Below, in pieces: positions 33,790-40,989 of a stretch of 64,000 nt of DNA. The position numbers and the translations under genes are program-made. The notes below the pieces were generated by a model, which was not told the DNA's origin, searched no databases, and worked only from the letters and a program-made list of their open reading frames with translations. Position 1 is the first letter of the stretch, and each line of letters begins with the position of its first letter. The stretch is from positions 496,001 to 560,000 of the forward strand of contig NZ_CP117522.1 of NCBI RefSeq assembly GCF_031679605.1, read 5' to 3'. This DNA comes from Streptomyces luomodiensis (lineage in GTDB: Bacteria > Actinomycetota > Actinomycetes > Streptomycetales > Streptomycetaceae).

Positions 33790-34437
33790 ATGACCAGCAT
33801 CGGCATCCTCGGCACCGGCCGCGTCGGCAGCGGTCTGGCCCGCGCACTCGCCGCCGCCGGCCACGAGGTCGTCCTCGGCCACCGGCAGCCTCCCGAGGAG
33901 ACCGCGGCCCACGACACCGACCCCGCCCGGCCGCTCCGCCACACCGACCAGCGGACCACCGCCGCCACCGCCGACATCGTGCTCAACGCCACCCCGGGCG
34001 ACACCTCCCTGGAGCGCCTGTCCGCCCTGGAGGCCGAACTGGCGGGCAAGATCCTCATCGACGTCTCCAACGCCACCCACCACGGCCCCGACGGACTGCC
34101 CTCGGACCTCTGCTACCCCGGCGGCAGCCTCGCCGAGCGGCTCCAGCGGGCCCTGCCCGCCACCCGGGTCGTCAAGACGCTCAACACCATGCTCTTCCCG
34201 GTCATGACCGCCCCCGGGTCCCTGTCCACCCCGCCCACCGTCTACCTGTCCGGCGACGACGCGGACGCCAAGACCGTCACCGCGGGCCTCCTTGCCGATC
34301 TGGGCTGGCGGCCCGAGTGGATCGAGGACCTCGGCGACATCACCACCGCCCGCGCCACCGAAGCACTGATGCTGCTCGTCCCCCACGTTCTGCGCCGCCG
34401 CGGATTCCAGCCGTTCGCCGTCTCCCTCGCCCGCTGA
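33790..34437 (+). CDS. NADP-binding F420-oxidoreductase-type Rossmann protein, 215 aa
   Basis: MTSIGILGTGRVGSGLARAL is a classic GxGxxG dinucleotide fold, followed by the NADP-preferring GHRQPPEE loop and DIVLNATPGDTSLERL. The C-terminal part, RVVKTLNTMLFPVM and TARATEALMLLVPHVL, fits the NADP/coenzyme-F420 oxidoreductase family in which some members reduce small substrates without F420. No F420-specific region can be named with confidence. GGTAAGGAG precedes the ATG. Probably co-transcribed with the IMPase-like gene. Confidence 0.82.
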   Translation: MTSIGILGTGRVGSGLARALAAAGHEVVLGHRQPPEETAAHDTDPARPLRHTDQRTTAATADIVLNATPGDTSLERLSALEAELAGKILIDVSNATHHGPDGLPSDLCYPGGSLAERLQRALPATRVVKTLNTMLFPVMTAPGSLSTPPTVYLSGDDADAKTVTAGLLADLGWRPEWIEDLGDITTARATEALMLLVPHVLRRRGFQPFAVSLAR

Positions 34438-34438
34438 G

Positions 34439-34488
34439 TTTACAAAGTGGAGCGCCGTTCCGTATTCTCTAATCGGAACGGCGTTCCG
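34439..34488 (+). promoter_or_regulatory. Promoter with TetR-type operator for the SDR gene
   Basis: TTTACA (34439-34444) and TATTCT (34463-34468), 18 bp apart, form a good sigma-70-type promoter. Immediately downstream is the perfect palindrome CGGAACG-G-CGTTCCG (34474-34488). The same half-site also makes a second inverted repeat with CGCCGTTCCG at 34453-34462. A bound repressor would cover the -10 and start point. No TetR gene is adjacent. Confidence 0.7.
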
Positions 34489-34519
34489 CTTTGTTGGCCA
34501 TGAGGAGAGGACGGGTCGT

Positions 34520-35500
34520 ATGACACACCAGCAGCACCCCATCGGATCGGGATTCACCGCCGCGTCGACGGCCGACGAGGTCCTCGCCGGCATCGACCTG
34601 GCCGGCCAGAACGTCATCGTCACCGCTGGTCATGCCGGTATCGGCCGCGAGGTCACCCGTGCGCTGGTCACGGCCGGCGCGTCCGTGACCGTGGGCTCGC
34701 GCAACCCGGACCGTGCCAGGACGGCGCTGGCCGGGATCGAGGGCGTCGAGGTCAGCCGGCTGGACCTGCTCGACCCGGCGTCGGTCGACGCCTTCGCCGA
34801 GCGCTGGCTGGAGTCAGGCCGTCCGCTCCACATCCTGGTCAACAACGCCGCCCTGCCGGCTCCCGAGAAACTCGAGCGGGACGCGCGCGGATACGAGGCG
34901 CAGTTCGCGACCAACCATCTGGGCCACTTTCAGCTGACGCTCGGTCTGCTGCCCGCTCTGCGCGCCGCCCACGGCGCCCGCGTGGTCAACGTGACCTCCG
35001 GAGCCCAGCGGTTCTCCGACATCCGGTGGGACGACCCGCACTTCGCCGGCGGCTACCACCCCACCATGGCCTACGCGCAGTCCAAGACCGCCAATGTGCT
35101 CTTCGCCGTCGAGCTGGACCGCCGGTGGGCCGAGGACGGGATCCGCGGCTACGCCGTACACCCGGGGGTGGTGGTCGGCACGAGCCTGAACAGCGCGGCG
35201 GGCCAGGAGGCTCTGCGGGCCGAGGGGCTGATCGACGAGTCCGGTCAGCCGATCATCGACCCCGAACGGGGGAAGAAGACCCCGCGGCAAGGCGCCGGCA
35301 CCATCGTGTTCGCCGCGACCAGCCCGCTGCTCGCCGAGATCGGCGGTGTCTATCTGAAGGACAACGACATCTCGCCGCTCGATGACGAGCCCAGGCCCGT
35401 CACCGCGGAGGACATCCCGTCCGAGGTGGCGTCGCACTCCATCGACCCGCGATCCGCCCAGCGGCTCTGGGAGCTGAGCGAGCAGCTGCTCACTGCCTGA
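34520..35500 (+). CDS. Short-chain dehydrogenase/reductase, 326 aa
   Basis: NAD(P)-dependent oxidoreductase of the WWOX/retinol-dehydrogenase-like branch. Cofactor motif VTAGHAGIGREVT near 34-46, NNAALPAPEKLE, and the catalytic YAQSK near 185-189. The C-terminal extension (about 60 residues beyond the SDR core) is usual for this branch. GAGGAGAGGAC precedes the ATG. A repressible promoter lies upstream and a hairpin follows, so it is a single-gene unit. Confidence 0.9.
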   Translation: MTHQQHPIGSGFTAASTADEVLAGIDLAGQNVIVTAGHAGIGREVTRALVTAGASVTVGSRNPDRARTALAGIEGVEVSRLDLLDPASVDAFAERWLESGRPLHILVNNAALPAPEKLERDARGYEAQFATNHLGHFQLTLGLLPALRAAHGARVVNVTSGAQRFSDIRWDDPHFAGGYHPTMAYAQSKTANVLFAVELDRRWAEDGIRGYAVHPGVVVGTSLNSAAGQEALRAEGLIDESGQPIIDPERGKKTPRQGAGTIVFAATSPLLAEIGGVYLKDNDISPLDDEPRPVTAEDIPSEVASHSIDPRSAQRLWELSEQLLTA

Positions 35501-35506
35501 GTACGC

Positions 35507-35531
35507 GGGGGCAGTGACGGTCCACTGCCCC
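35507..35531. terminator. Terminator hairpin after SDR gene
   Basis: GGGGCAGTG and CACTGCCCC form a perfect 9-bp stem with a 6-base loop, directly after the SDR stop and before the convergent hydrolase. Confidence 0.8.
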
Positions 35532-35593
35532 GTCGGCACCGCCGGACGGGGCCGACCGGGGCCGGCCGCCCTCCGGCGCTGCATGACCGGTCC

Positions 35594-36361
35594 TCAGCAC
35601 CGCGCCCAGAACTCGGTCAGGGCGCGGGCTCCACGCGCGGGGTCCTGGGTCATCCACCAGTGCCCGAGTCCGTCCAGGGTCTCGACGCGGGCGCCCGCGC
35701 GCTGGGCCGCGCGTCGGCGTTGCCGCTCGGTGCCGACCATGTGGTCCTCGGTGGCGAGGATCGCCAGGCCGGGCCGCTGGGACGCACGTTCCAGGTCCCG
35801 GCCGAGCTCGGACATCATCGGCTGTGCGGCGGAGCGGTAGAGCGCGAGCACGGCCCGGCCCATCGTCTCGTCCTGCGCCGCGGCGATCTGCTCGGCCACC
35901 GGCCTGTTCACGCCGCGTTCGACGAGTGCCACGACCCGCGTTTCCAGGGCCGCGCCGAACCGTTCGGCGACATCGGCCTCTCCCACTCCAGGGGTCTGCC
36001 AACGCTGGGCGAGTTCATGCCAGACGTAGTCGCGGTCGAAGGCTCCGACGACGTCGCTCGCCCAGCTGCGCAGCAGATCCGGCCGGGCGATGGCGACGTT
36101 CACGACGTGTCCGCCGCCCCAGTCGTGGCCCACCAGATCGACGGGTTCGCCCACCTTCTCCAACTCGCCGATCAGCCAGTCCCGGTACTCACCCACCGTC
36201 GCGCCGAACCCGGTCGGCAGAGGTGCACCGAATCCGTACGGCGAGAGGCAGATCAGCTCGGAGCGTGCCGCACCGGCGCGTTCCAGCTCGGCGAGCAACG
36301 GGCCCCACACCGCCGCCGTTTCCGGATTGCCATGCACGAAGACCTTCGGCACCGCGCTCAC
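35594..36361 (-). CDS. Alpha/beta hydrolase with Asp nucleophile (epoxide hydrolase/dehalogenase-like), 255 aa
   Basis: FVHGNPETAAVWGPLL carries the HGNP oxyanion motif. The nucleophile elbow is VGHDWGGGHV, with Asp rather than Ser, which marks epoxide hydrolases and haloalkane dehalogenases. The histidine is in LDGLGHWWM near the end. The GTG start overlaps the stop of a very short upstream gene (GTGA). The substrate is unknown. Confidence 0.85.
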   Translation of the reverse strand: MSAVPKVFVHGNPETAAVWGPLLAELERAGAARSELICLSPYGFGAPLPTGFGATVGEYRDWLIGELEKVGEPVDLVGHDWGGGHVVNVAIARPDLLRSWASDVVGAFDRDYVWHELAQRWQTPGVGEADVAERFGAALETRVVALVERGVNRPVAEQIAAAQDETMGRAVLALYRSAAQPMMSELGRDLERASQRPGLAILATEDHMVGTERQRRRAAQRAGARVETLDGLGHWWMTQDPARGARALTEFWARC

Positions 36362-36498
36362 CTCCCGATCGGCGAGGTCGGCCGCCGTACCGCCGCCACC
36401 AGCGGCTCACCGCGCAGGGGAACCGCCACGCGGTACCCGGAGTCCCCGATCATGTCCACGAACGCCTGCCGGTCCCGGCAGTGCACCAGAGCAACCAT
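36358..36498 (-). CDS. 46-aa peptide, possible remnant of a DUF1330-type protein
   Basis: ATG at 36498 gives MVALVHCRDRQAFVDMIGDS and ends in PTSPIGR. The pattern resembles the C-terminal ~45 residues of DUF1330/monooxygenase-like small proteins (a strand, then an aromatic-rich helix of the RAAFxxM type). If so, the N-terminal half is gone. Its stop overlaps the hydrolase GTG, so it would be translationally coupled. The family link is weak and rests on pattern memory. Confidence 0.4.
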   Translation of the reverse strand: MVALVHCRDRQAFVDMIGDSGYRVAVPLRGEPLVAAVRRPTSPIGR

Positions 36499-36608
36499 GT
36501 CTCCAGCTTGCCCGCCCCCGGCGACCCGTGTCGACCGCGTCGGGGATCAAGCGCCTTCTCGGGACTGATCCGAGAGCCCTATGGCCACCCGGCGCGAGGG
36601 CCGCTGCG

Positions 36609-37301
36609 TCACCCCGTCAGCGGCTCGTCGGGCAACATCGAGGCGATGGCCGTGGCCACCGCCTCGTGATGGGACAGTGGGGAGAGGTGACTGCTGGGAA
36701 GCTCGGTGACGACCGCTCCGGCCCGCAGCGCGAACCATCGTTGCAGCCCCGGATCGAGAATCCGGTCCTGGGTGGAGAGCACATAGCCGCAGGGCAGGTC
36801 ATGCCAGGCGCCCGGAAGTGCCGGCGCCGTCAGACATGCCCCGTGGGTCGGCTTCTGCACGGCGGCCAGGGTCCGGGCGAGGCGGGGCGGCAGGTCGTGG
36901 GCGAGCGCGTCGCCGAACATCTCCGGGTCCACGGTCGACCAGCCGTCCGGACCGAACCGGATGGCCGCGCGGCCGGGCATCTCGGCGCCCTTGTCGCTCA
37001 GCATCGGGATGGTCTCCCCTTCGTCAGGCGCGTAGCCGGCGACGAAGACCAGGGAGCCGACCCGGGGATGCTCCAGCGCCGCGCCGGAGATGACGGTGCC
37101 GCCGTAGGAGTGGCCGACCACGGTGACCGGGCCGTCCAGCGCGTCGATGTGCCGACGGGTCCAGGCGATGTCGTCCGCGAGCGAGGACATCGGCAGTTGG
37201 ACGGCCAGCGCCCGATGGCCGCTGTCGTGCAGGTCGCCGATGACCTCCTGCCAGATCGAGCCGTCACTCCACGCGCCGTGGACCAGCACCACGTTTCCCA
37301 T
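36609..37301 (-). CDS. Alpha/beta hydrolase, 230 aa
   Basis: Serine hydrolase with NVVLVHGAWSDGSIWQEVI at the N-terminus, nucleophile elbow VVGHSYGGTV near 60-69, acid in the STQDRIL region and His in the SSHLSPLSH segment. It is of the salicylate-esterase/EstC-like type common in Streptomyces. The AAG GGA purine stretch upstream of the ATG is modest. Monocistronic. Confidence 0.88.
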   Translation of the reverse strand: MGNVVLVHGAWSDGSIWQEVIGDLHDSGHRALAVQLPMSSLADDIAWTRRHIDALDGPVTVVGHSYGGTVISGAALEHPRVGSLVFVAGYAPDEGETIPMLSDKGAEMPGRAAIRFGPDGWSTVDPEMFGDALAHDLPPRLARTLAAVQKPTHGACLTAPALPGAWHDLPCGYVLSTQDRILDPGLQRWFALRAGAVVTELPSSHLSPLSHHEAVATAIASMLPDEPLTG

Positions 37302-37499
37302 GTCCCGCTTCCCTTCGTCACGACCGTCACGGCCGCCGCGGCCGGGCGCCTCCCGGCCGCGGCGGACTGCCGGGTTCCTCCGACATGGGACAGGACCACG
37401 GCACCGTCACCGACACGGCGGAGGAAACCGCGAGGTTCTCGACATGAGCCGGGGTCATCGCGGCGGAAACCGACGCGCACGGCCGGGTGGCACCGCGCG

Positions 37500-38471
37500 C
37501 TACCGCAGGGCGGTGGCGTTCGCGGGTGAGCCGACTCCCCCGGTCAGGTTCAGGGGCTTGACGGTGAGGAGGCTGTCCCAGCGGCCGGTGGTACGGCAGT
37601 CCAGGGCGAGGGCGGTGAGGTTCCACAGTTCGCCGAGCGGCAGGCCCAGTTTGGCGATCAGCTCCTGGTGCATCATCCCGTCGTCCTCGGGCGCGCTGCG
37701 GCGGAAGTCGCTGGTGTCCAGCACGGGGAGGACCTCGACGGCGAAGGTGTCGGTGGCCATCAGGGCGATGCGGTGGTCCCAGCACCAGGCGGCGAAGGCA
37801 CGGCTCTGGGCGAAGCCGGTGGCACGCCGCTGTGCGCGGACCTCGGCGCGTTCCTCGGGGGTCGTGGTGAGGTACCAGGCCGCCCAGCCGGTGTGGACGA
37901 GGACGAGATCTCCGGGTTCGACGCCACAGCCCTGTTCCTTCAGGGCGTCGTCGAGGAGGTCGGTGGTGAGGGCGGGGCCGTCGGCATGGCGGACAGGTGT
38001 GCCGCGGTCGCGGAGCAGACCGTCGATGTCGATGAGGAGACCGCGGCCGACGAGGGGCACTTCGGCCCACAGCTGGACACCCAGGCGGGGGCTGCGGGGG
38101 GCGATCTCGTCGTCGGGTACGCCGTTGTAGAAGCCGTGTCCGGAGGCGCGGCGGTGGCGCAGTCCGTCGATCTGAGTGCCCGCCTGGAGGTGGAAGTTGT
38201 CCAGGACGTCGTCGCGGGCCTGGTCGTGCTTGGCGGTGATGCGGTGGTGGGGGATGCCGCGGGCCTTGGACATGGGCGGGTCGAAGGCGTCGAGCGGGTA
38301 GTCCAGGTTGAAGGCGTGCCCCTCGACGACGGTGGCGGCCGCGCGGCGGATCTGCTGGGGGCCGGCGAAGTTGGCCATGCCGCGTTCGGGGTGGTCGGTG
38401 AAGAGGTGCCAGCTGGATCCGGGGGGAGCGTCGGTGCGTTCGGTGAGCTGTCGATGGGTGGGCAGTGACAC
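37500..38471 (-). CDS. Cyclase-family (kynurenine formamidase-like) hydrolase, 323 aa
   Basis: Metal-dependent hydrolase of the PF04199 type. The metal motif normally HxGTHxDxPxH appears here as LQAGTQIDGLRHRRASGHG near 115-133; GTQ replaces GTH, as in the ~320-aa branch of the family. GLLIDIDGLL and DLVLVHTGWAAW are also typical. Members open cyclic amides or lactones, or act on aryl formamides. The GTG at 38471 follows AGGAG and lies 14 bp after the IclR stop, so it is the downstream gene of an iclR-cyclase operon. Confidence 0.82.
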   Translation of the reverse strand: MSLPTHRQLTERTDAPPGSSWHLFTDHPERGMANFAGPQQIRRAAATVVEGHAFNLDYPLDAFDPPMSKARGIPHHRITAKHDQARDDVLDNFHLQAGTQIDGLRHRRASGHGFYNGVPDDEIAPRSPRLGVQLWAEVPLVGRGLLIDIDGLLRDRGTPVRHADGPALTTDLLDDALKEQGCGVEPGDLVLVHTGWAAWYLTTTPEERAEVRAQRRATGFAQSRAFAAWCWDHRIALMATDTFAVEVLPVLDTSDFRRSAPEDDGMMHQELIAKLGLPLGELWNLTALALDCRTTGRWDSLLTVKPLNLTGGVGSPANATALR

Positions 38472-38485
38472 GTGGGTGGCTCCTG

Positions 38486-39238
38486 TCAGGGGCAGCGGGC
38501 GGCGATCGCGTCGGCTGCCCGGCACACTTCGCCGATGAGGCGGGTGTGGTCGGTTTCGGTGAGTTCGCTGCTGGGTCCGGCGATGCTGAGCGCGCCGAGG
38601 ACGTCCTCGGCGTGGCGGATGGGAGCGCTGACGGCGGTGACGTTCACCGCGCGTTCGCTCAGGGACAGGGCGTAGCCCGCCTTCCTGACCTGGTCGAGGT
38701 CGGCGGCCAGGTCCTCGGCGGTGACGTGCTCGCCGGAGACCCGGGTGAAGGGCGCGGACTGTTCGATGAGCGAGTGGAGCTCGGCGTCGGGCAGCCAGGC
38801 GGCCAGGGCCTTCCCGGCGCCCAGGTACAGGGGGAGCTTCTCGCCGATGGGCAGCTGGTAGCGCAGCGGGTTGCGGCCCTGGACGCGTGCGATGAGCACG
38901 CGGAAGTGTCCGACGCGTACGTACAGGCTGGCCGTCAGGCTGGTGGTGGCGGCCAGTTCCTGGAGAACGGGGAGGGCGACCTGGCTGAGACGGTTGTTGA
39001 CCAGGAAGGCGTGGGCGGTGGCGACGGCGGCGGGGCCGGCGACGTAGCCGGTCTCCTCCTTGGCGGCGTAGCCGCGCTCGATGAGCACGTTGAGGATGCG
39101 CTGGGCGGTGGCCACGTGCAGTTCCGCGCGGCGGGCGACCTCGCTCAGGCGCAGGGGCTGCCGGGTGTCCTCGAGGACGCCCAGGACATCGAAGGCCCGG
39201 TCGAGGGAACGCATGGCGGAGGAGGGGGTGGTGGCCAT
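38486..39238 (-). CDS. IclR-family transcriptional regulator, 250 aa
   Basis: N-terminal winged helix (AFDVLGVLEDTRQPLRLSEV, LHVATAQRILNVLIERGYA) and the C-terminal IclR ligand domain (YRLPIGEKLPLYLGAGKALA-like segment, RVSGEHVTAEDLAADLDQVR, VSAPIRHAEDVLGALSIAGP). This family commonly controls protocatechuate, homogentisate and similar aromatic pathways. Two palindromes in the 106-bp upstream gap are candidate operators. Probable regulator of the TRAP/aldolase/dioxygenase cluster. Confidence 0.9.
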   Translation of the reverse strand: MATTPSSAMRSLDRAFDVLGVLEDTRQPLRLSEVARRAELHVATAQRILNVLIERGYAAKEETGYVAGPAAVATAHAFLVNNRLSQVALPVLQELAATTSLTASLYVRVGHFRVLIARVQGRNPLRYQLPIGEKLPLYLGAGKALAAWLPDAELHSLIEQSAPFTRVSGEHVTAEDLAADLDQVRKAGYALSLSERAVNVTAVSAPIRHAEDVLGALSIAGPSSELTETDHTRLIGEVCRAADAIAARCP

Positions 39239-39279
39239 TGAAGGGCTCCTGGATGGTCGGCTCGGCACACGGCGGTCCC

Positions 39280-39292
39280 GATAAGACTTATC
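39280..39292. promoter_or_regulatory. Palindrome GATAAG-A-CTTATC upstream of iclR
   Basis: Perfect 6-bp arms around one base, 42 bp upstream of the IclR ATG. Its AT-rich content stands out strongly against the surrounding DNA, so it may overlap the -10 region. Confidence 0.5.
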
Positions 39293-39309
39293 ACCATGCG
39301 AGCGGAGTG

Positions 39310-39327
39310 TGGATCGCACACGATCCA
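39310..39327. promoter_or_regulatory. Palindrome TGGATCG-CACA-CGATCCA, likely IclR operator
   Basis: Perfect 7-bp arms with a 4-bp spacer (18 bp total), 72 bp upstream of iclR and just after the end of the TRAP operon. Size and symmetry match IclR-type sites. Confidence 0.6.
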
Positions 39328-39344
39328 CCCAGGGAGCGGCTGTC

Positions 39345-39635
39345 TCATTCCGGCTGGGTCACCGCGGCGGCCCGCTCGGGCGAGCGGTCGTCGGTGGCGG
39401 CGTCGGCGTTCTCCCGTGGGTCGGTGTCCCGCCGGTAGGAGAGGGCGAAGGAGAGGATGCCGCAGATGCTCGCGACGACGCAGGTGGGCGGTTGGGCGCT
39501 GGTTTCCACCTCCGCCACCCACTGGGCGTCGCCGAGCAGGATGCCGATGGCCTGGCCGAGGACGATGATGACGCCGCCGAGCAGGAAGACGATGACGCTG
39601 AGGCGGAAGAGCGGTTGCAGCAGACGGTGAGCCAT
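39345..39635 (-). CDS. Small membrane protein, probable transporter accessory subunit, 96 aa
   Basis: Two membrane helices: LSVIVFLLGGVIIVLGQAIGI near 12-32 and VVASICGILSFALSYR near 53-68, with a charged tail. It starts 16 bp after the large TRAP-like permease gene and is probably its small partner, similar in place though not clearly in sequence to DctQ or to membrane stubs of other two-gene importers. Confidence 0.6.
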   Translation of the reverse strand: MAHRLLQPLFRLSVIVFLLGGVIIVLGQAIGILLGDAQWVAEVETSAQPPTCVVASICGILSFALSYRRDTDPRENADAATDDRSPERAAAVTQPE

Positions 39636-39651
39636 GGTGGGTCCTTGACGT

Positions 39652-40989
39652 TCAGACGGGCAGGACGCCGGTGGCCACCGCGGCGCCGATGAGCAGGATG
39701 GGAACGCAGTAGTACGCGGCCAGCGGTACGAACGTGCGGGCCGGGTCGATGCCGGCGATGCCGCTGGCGACGTAGATGGGGGCACCGGACGGGGGCGAGG
39801 CGCCCTCGGTCGAGGCGAAGATGAGGACCGCGACGCAGGCCGTGGCCGGCGGCACCCCGGCCCCGACGAGGGAGGAGACCGCCACCGGGCCGATGGCCGC
39901 CATGGTGGCGCTGGCGGTGAGCGGGATGGCGACGCCGACCACGAGGACACCCACGATCAGCGCCATGGCCCACAGGGGAGCGTCCACCCCGGCCAGCAGA
40001 TCGGTCAGCTGCTGCGGCAGTCCGAGTTCGCCCAGCACGTTGGAGGCGGAGAAGGCGGCGACGATGGTGACGCCGATCACTCCGAACTGGGGTGCCGCAT
40101 GGCCCAGCACCCGCCACCACTCGGGGCCCGAGCGCGGAAGGTGACGCCGGCCCAGGATCAGGACCGTGGCGATCAGCAGGACGGGGATCCAGGTGATCAG
40201 GCTGATGGCGTCCGACATCCTGGCGCCGACCCAGTCGCCGAGGGCGCCGCCCGAGGGGCCCCGCGTCAGCAGCAGCGGCACCACGATCGCGGCGAACAGG
40301 AACAGACTCGTCCAGCCCGCGCTCAGGCTGGTGCGCAGGGGCAGCAGGTCGGCGCGGTCCATGGACTGGATCTTGTGACGGCGCACCATGACGAAGGCGG
40401 CCAGCATGCGATAGCCCAGACACCACAGGCCGCCCAGGAACAGGGGGAGCACGATGTCGTCGGTGGTCGCCATGGACGCCACACCGGCCGAGCCCATGAG
40501 GATGAACATGGTGGAGCTGAAGGGGAAGGTCACGCCCATGCCCGCGCCGCCGGCGGCGACGGTGGCCGCGAGCTCGCCACTCACCTTCGAGCGTTTCATC
40601 CAGGGGATCGTCACGGATCCGACGGCCGCGGTCACCGCCGCCCCGACATGGGCGATGGCGCCGAAGATGCCCGCGGCGATGGTGGAGGTGTAGACGGGGC
40701 CGCCCCGTACCCGGCCCAGCAGGGAGTTCAGGATCGCCAGCAGCTGGTCCAGCACCGGTGTGCGGGAGAGCAGATAGCTCATGAACACGAAGGCCAGGGC
40801 GGCGAAGGTGACTTCCTCCTGCATGGCCTCGACGAGCCCGTGCCACATGACGTGTCCGATGTCGCGCCCGGCGAACAGGCCGGTGACCAGGAATCCGACG
40901 AGCAGCGCCTCGCCGATGTTGCGCTTGAGGACGGCGTTCCACACGATGATGGCCATCACATAGCAGGCCAGGGCCCATACGGCGATCAC
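39652..40989 (-). CDS. TRAP/DctM-like large permease for organic acids, 445 aa
   Basis: About 11-12 membrane helices. Repeated internal halves with re-entrant-type segments are visible (AATVAAGGAGMGVTFPFSST near 140-160 and ASTEGASPPSGAPIYVASGI near 395-415), a pattern of TRAP large subunits and related ion-coupled importers. The GTG start overlaps the stop of the dehydrogenase-aldolase gene (GTGA). No DctP-type binding protein is encoded nearby, so it may act as a secondary carrier. Substrate probably a dicarboxylate or aromatic acid of this cluster. Confidence 0.75.
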   Translation of the reverse strand: MIAVWALACYVMAIIVWNAVLKRNIGEALLVGFLVTGLFAGRDIGHVMWHGLVEAMQEEVTFAALAFVFMSYLLSRTPVLDQLLAILNSLLGRVRGGPVYTSTIAAGIFGAIAHVGAAVTAAVGSVTIPWMKRSKVSGELAATVAAGGAGMGVTFPFSSTMFILMGSAGVASMATTDDIVLPLFLGGLWCLGYRMLAAFVMVRRHKIQSMDRADLLPLRTSLSAGWTSLFLFAAIVVPLLLTRGPSGGALGDWVGARMSDAISLITWIPVLLIATVLILGRRHLPRSGPEWWRVLGHAAPQFGVIGVTIVAAFSASNVLGELGLPQQLTDLLAGVDAPLWAMALIVGVLVVGVAIPLTASATMAAIGPVAVSSLVGAGVPPATACVAVLIFASTEGASPPSGAPIYVASGIAGIDPARTFVPLAAYYCVPILLIGAAVATGVLPV

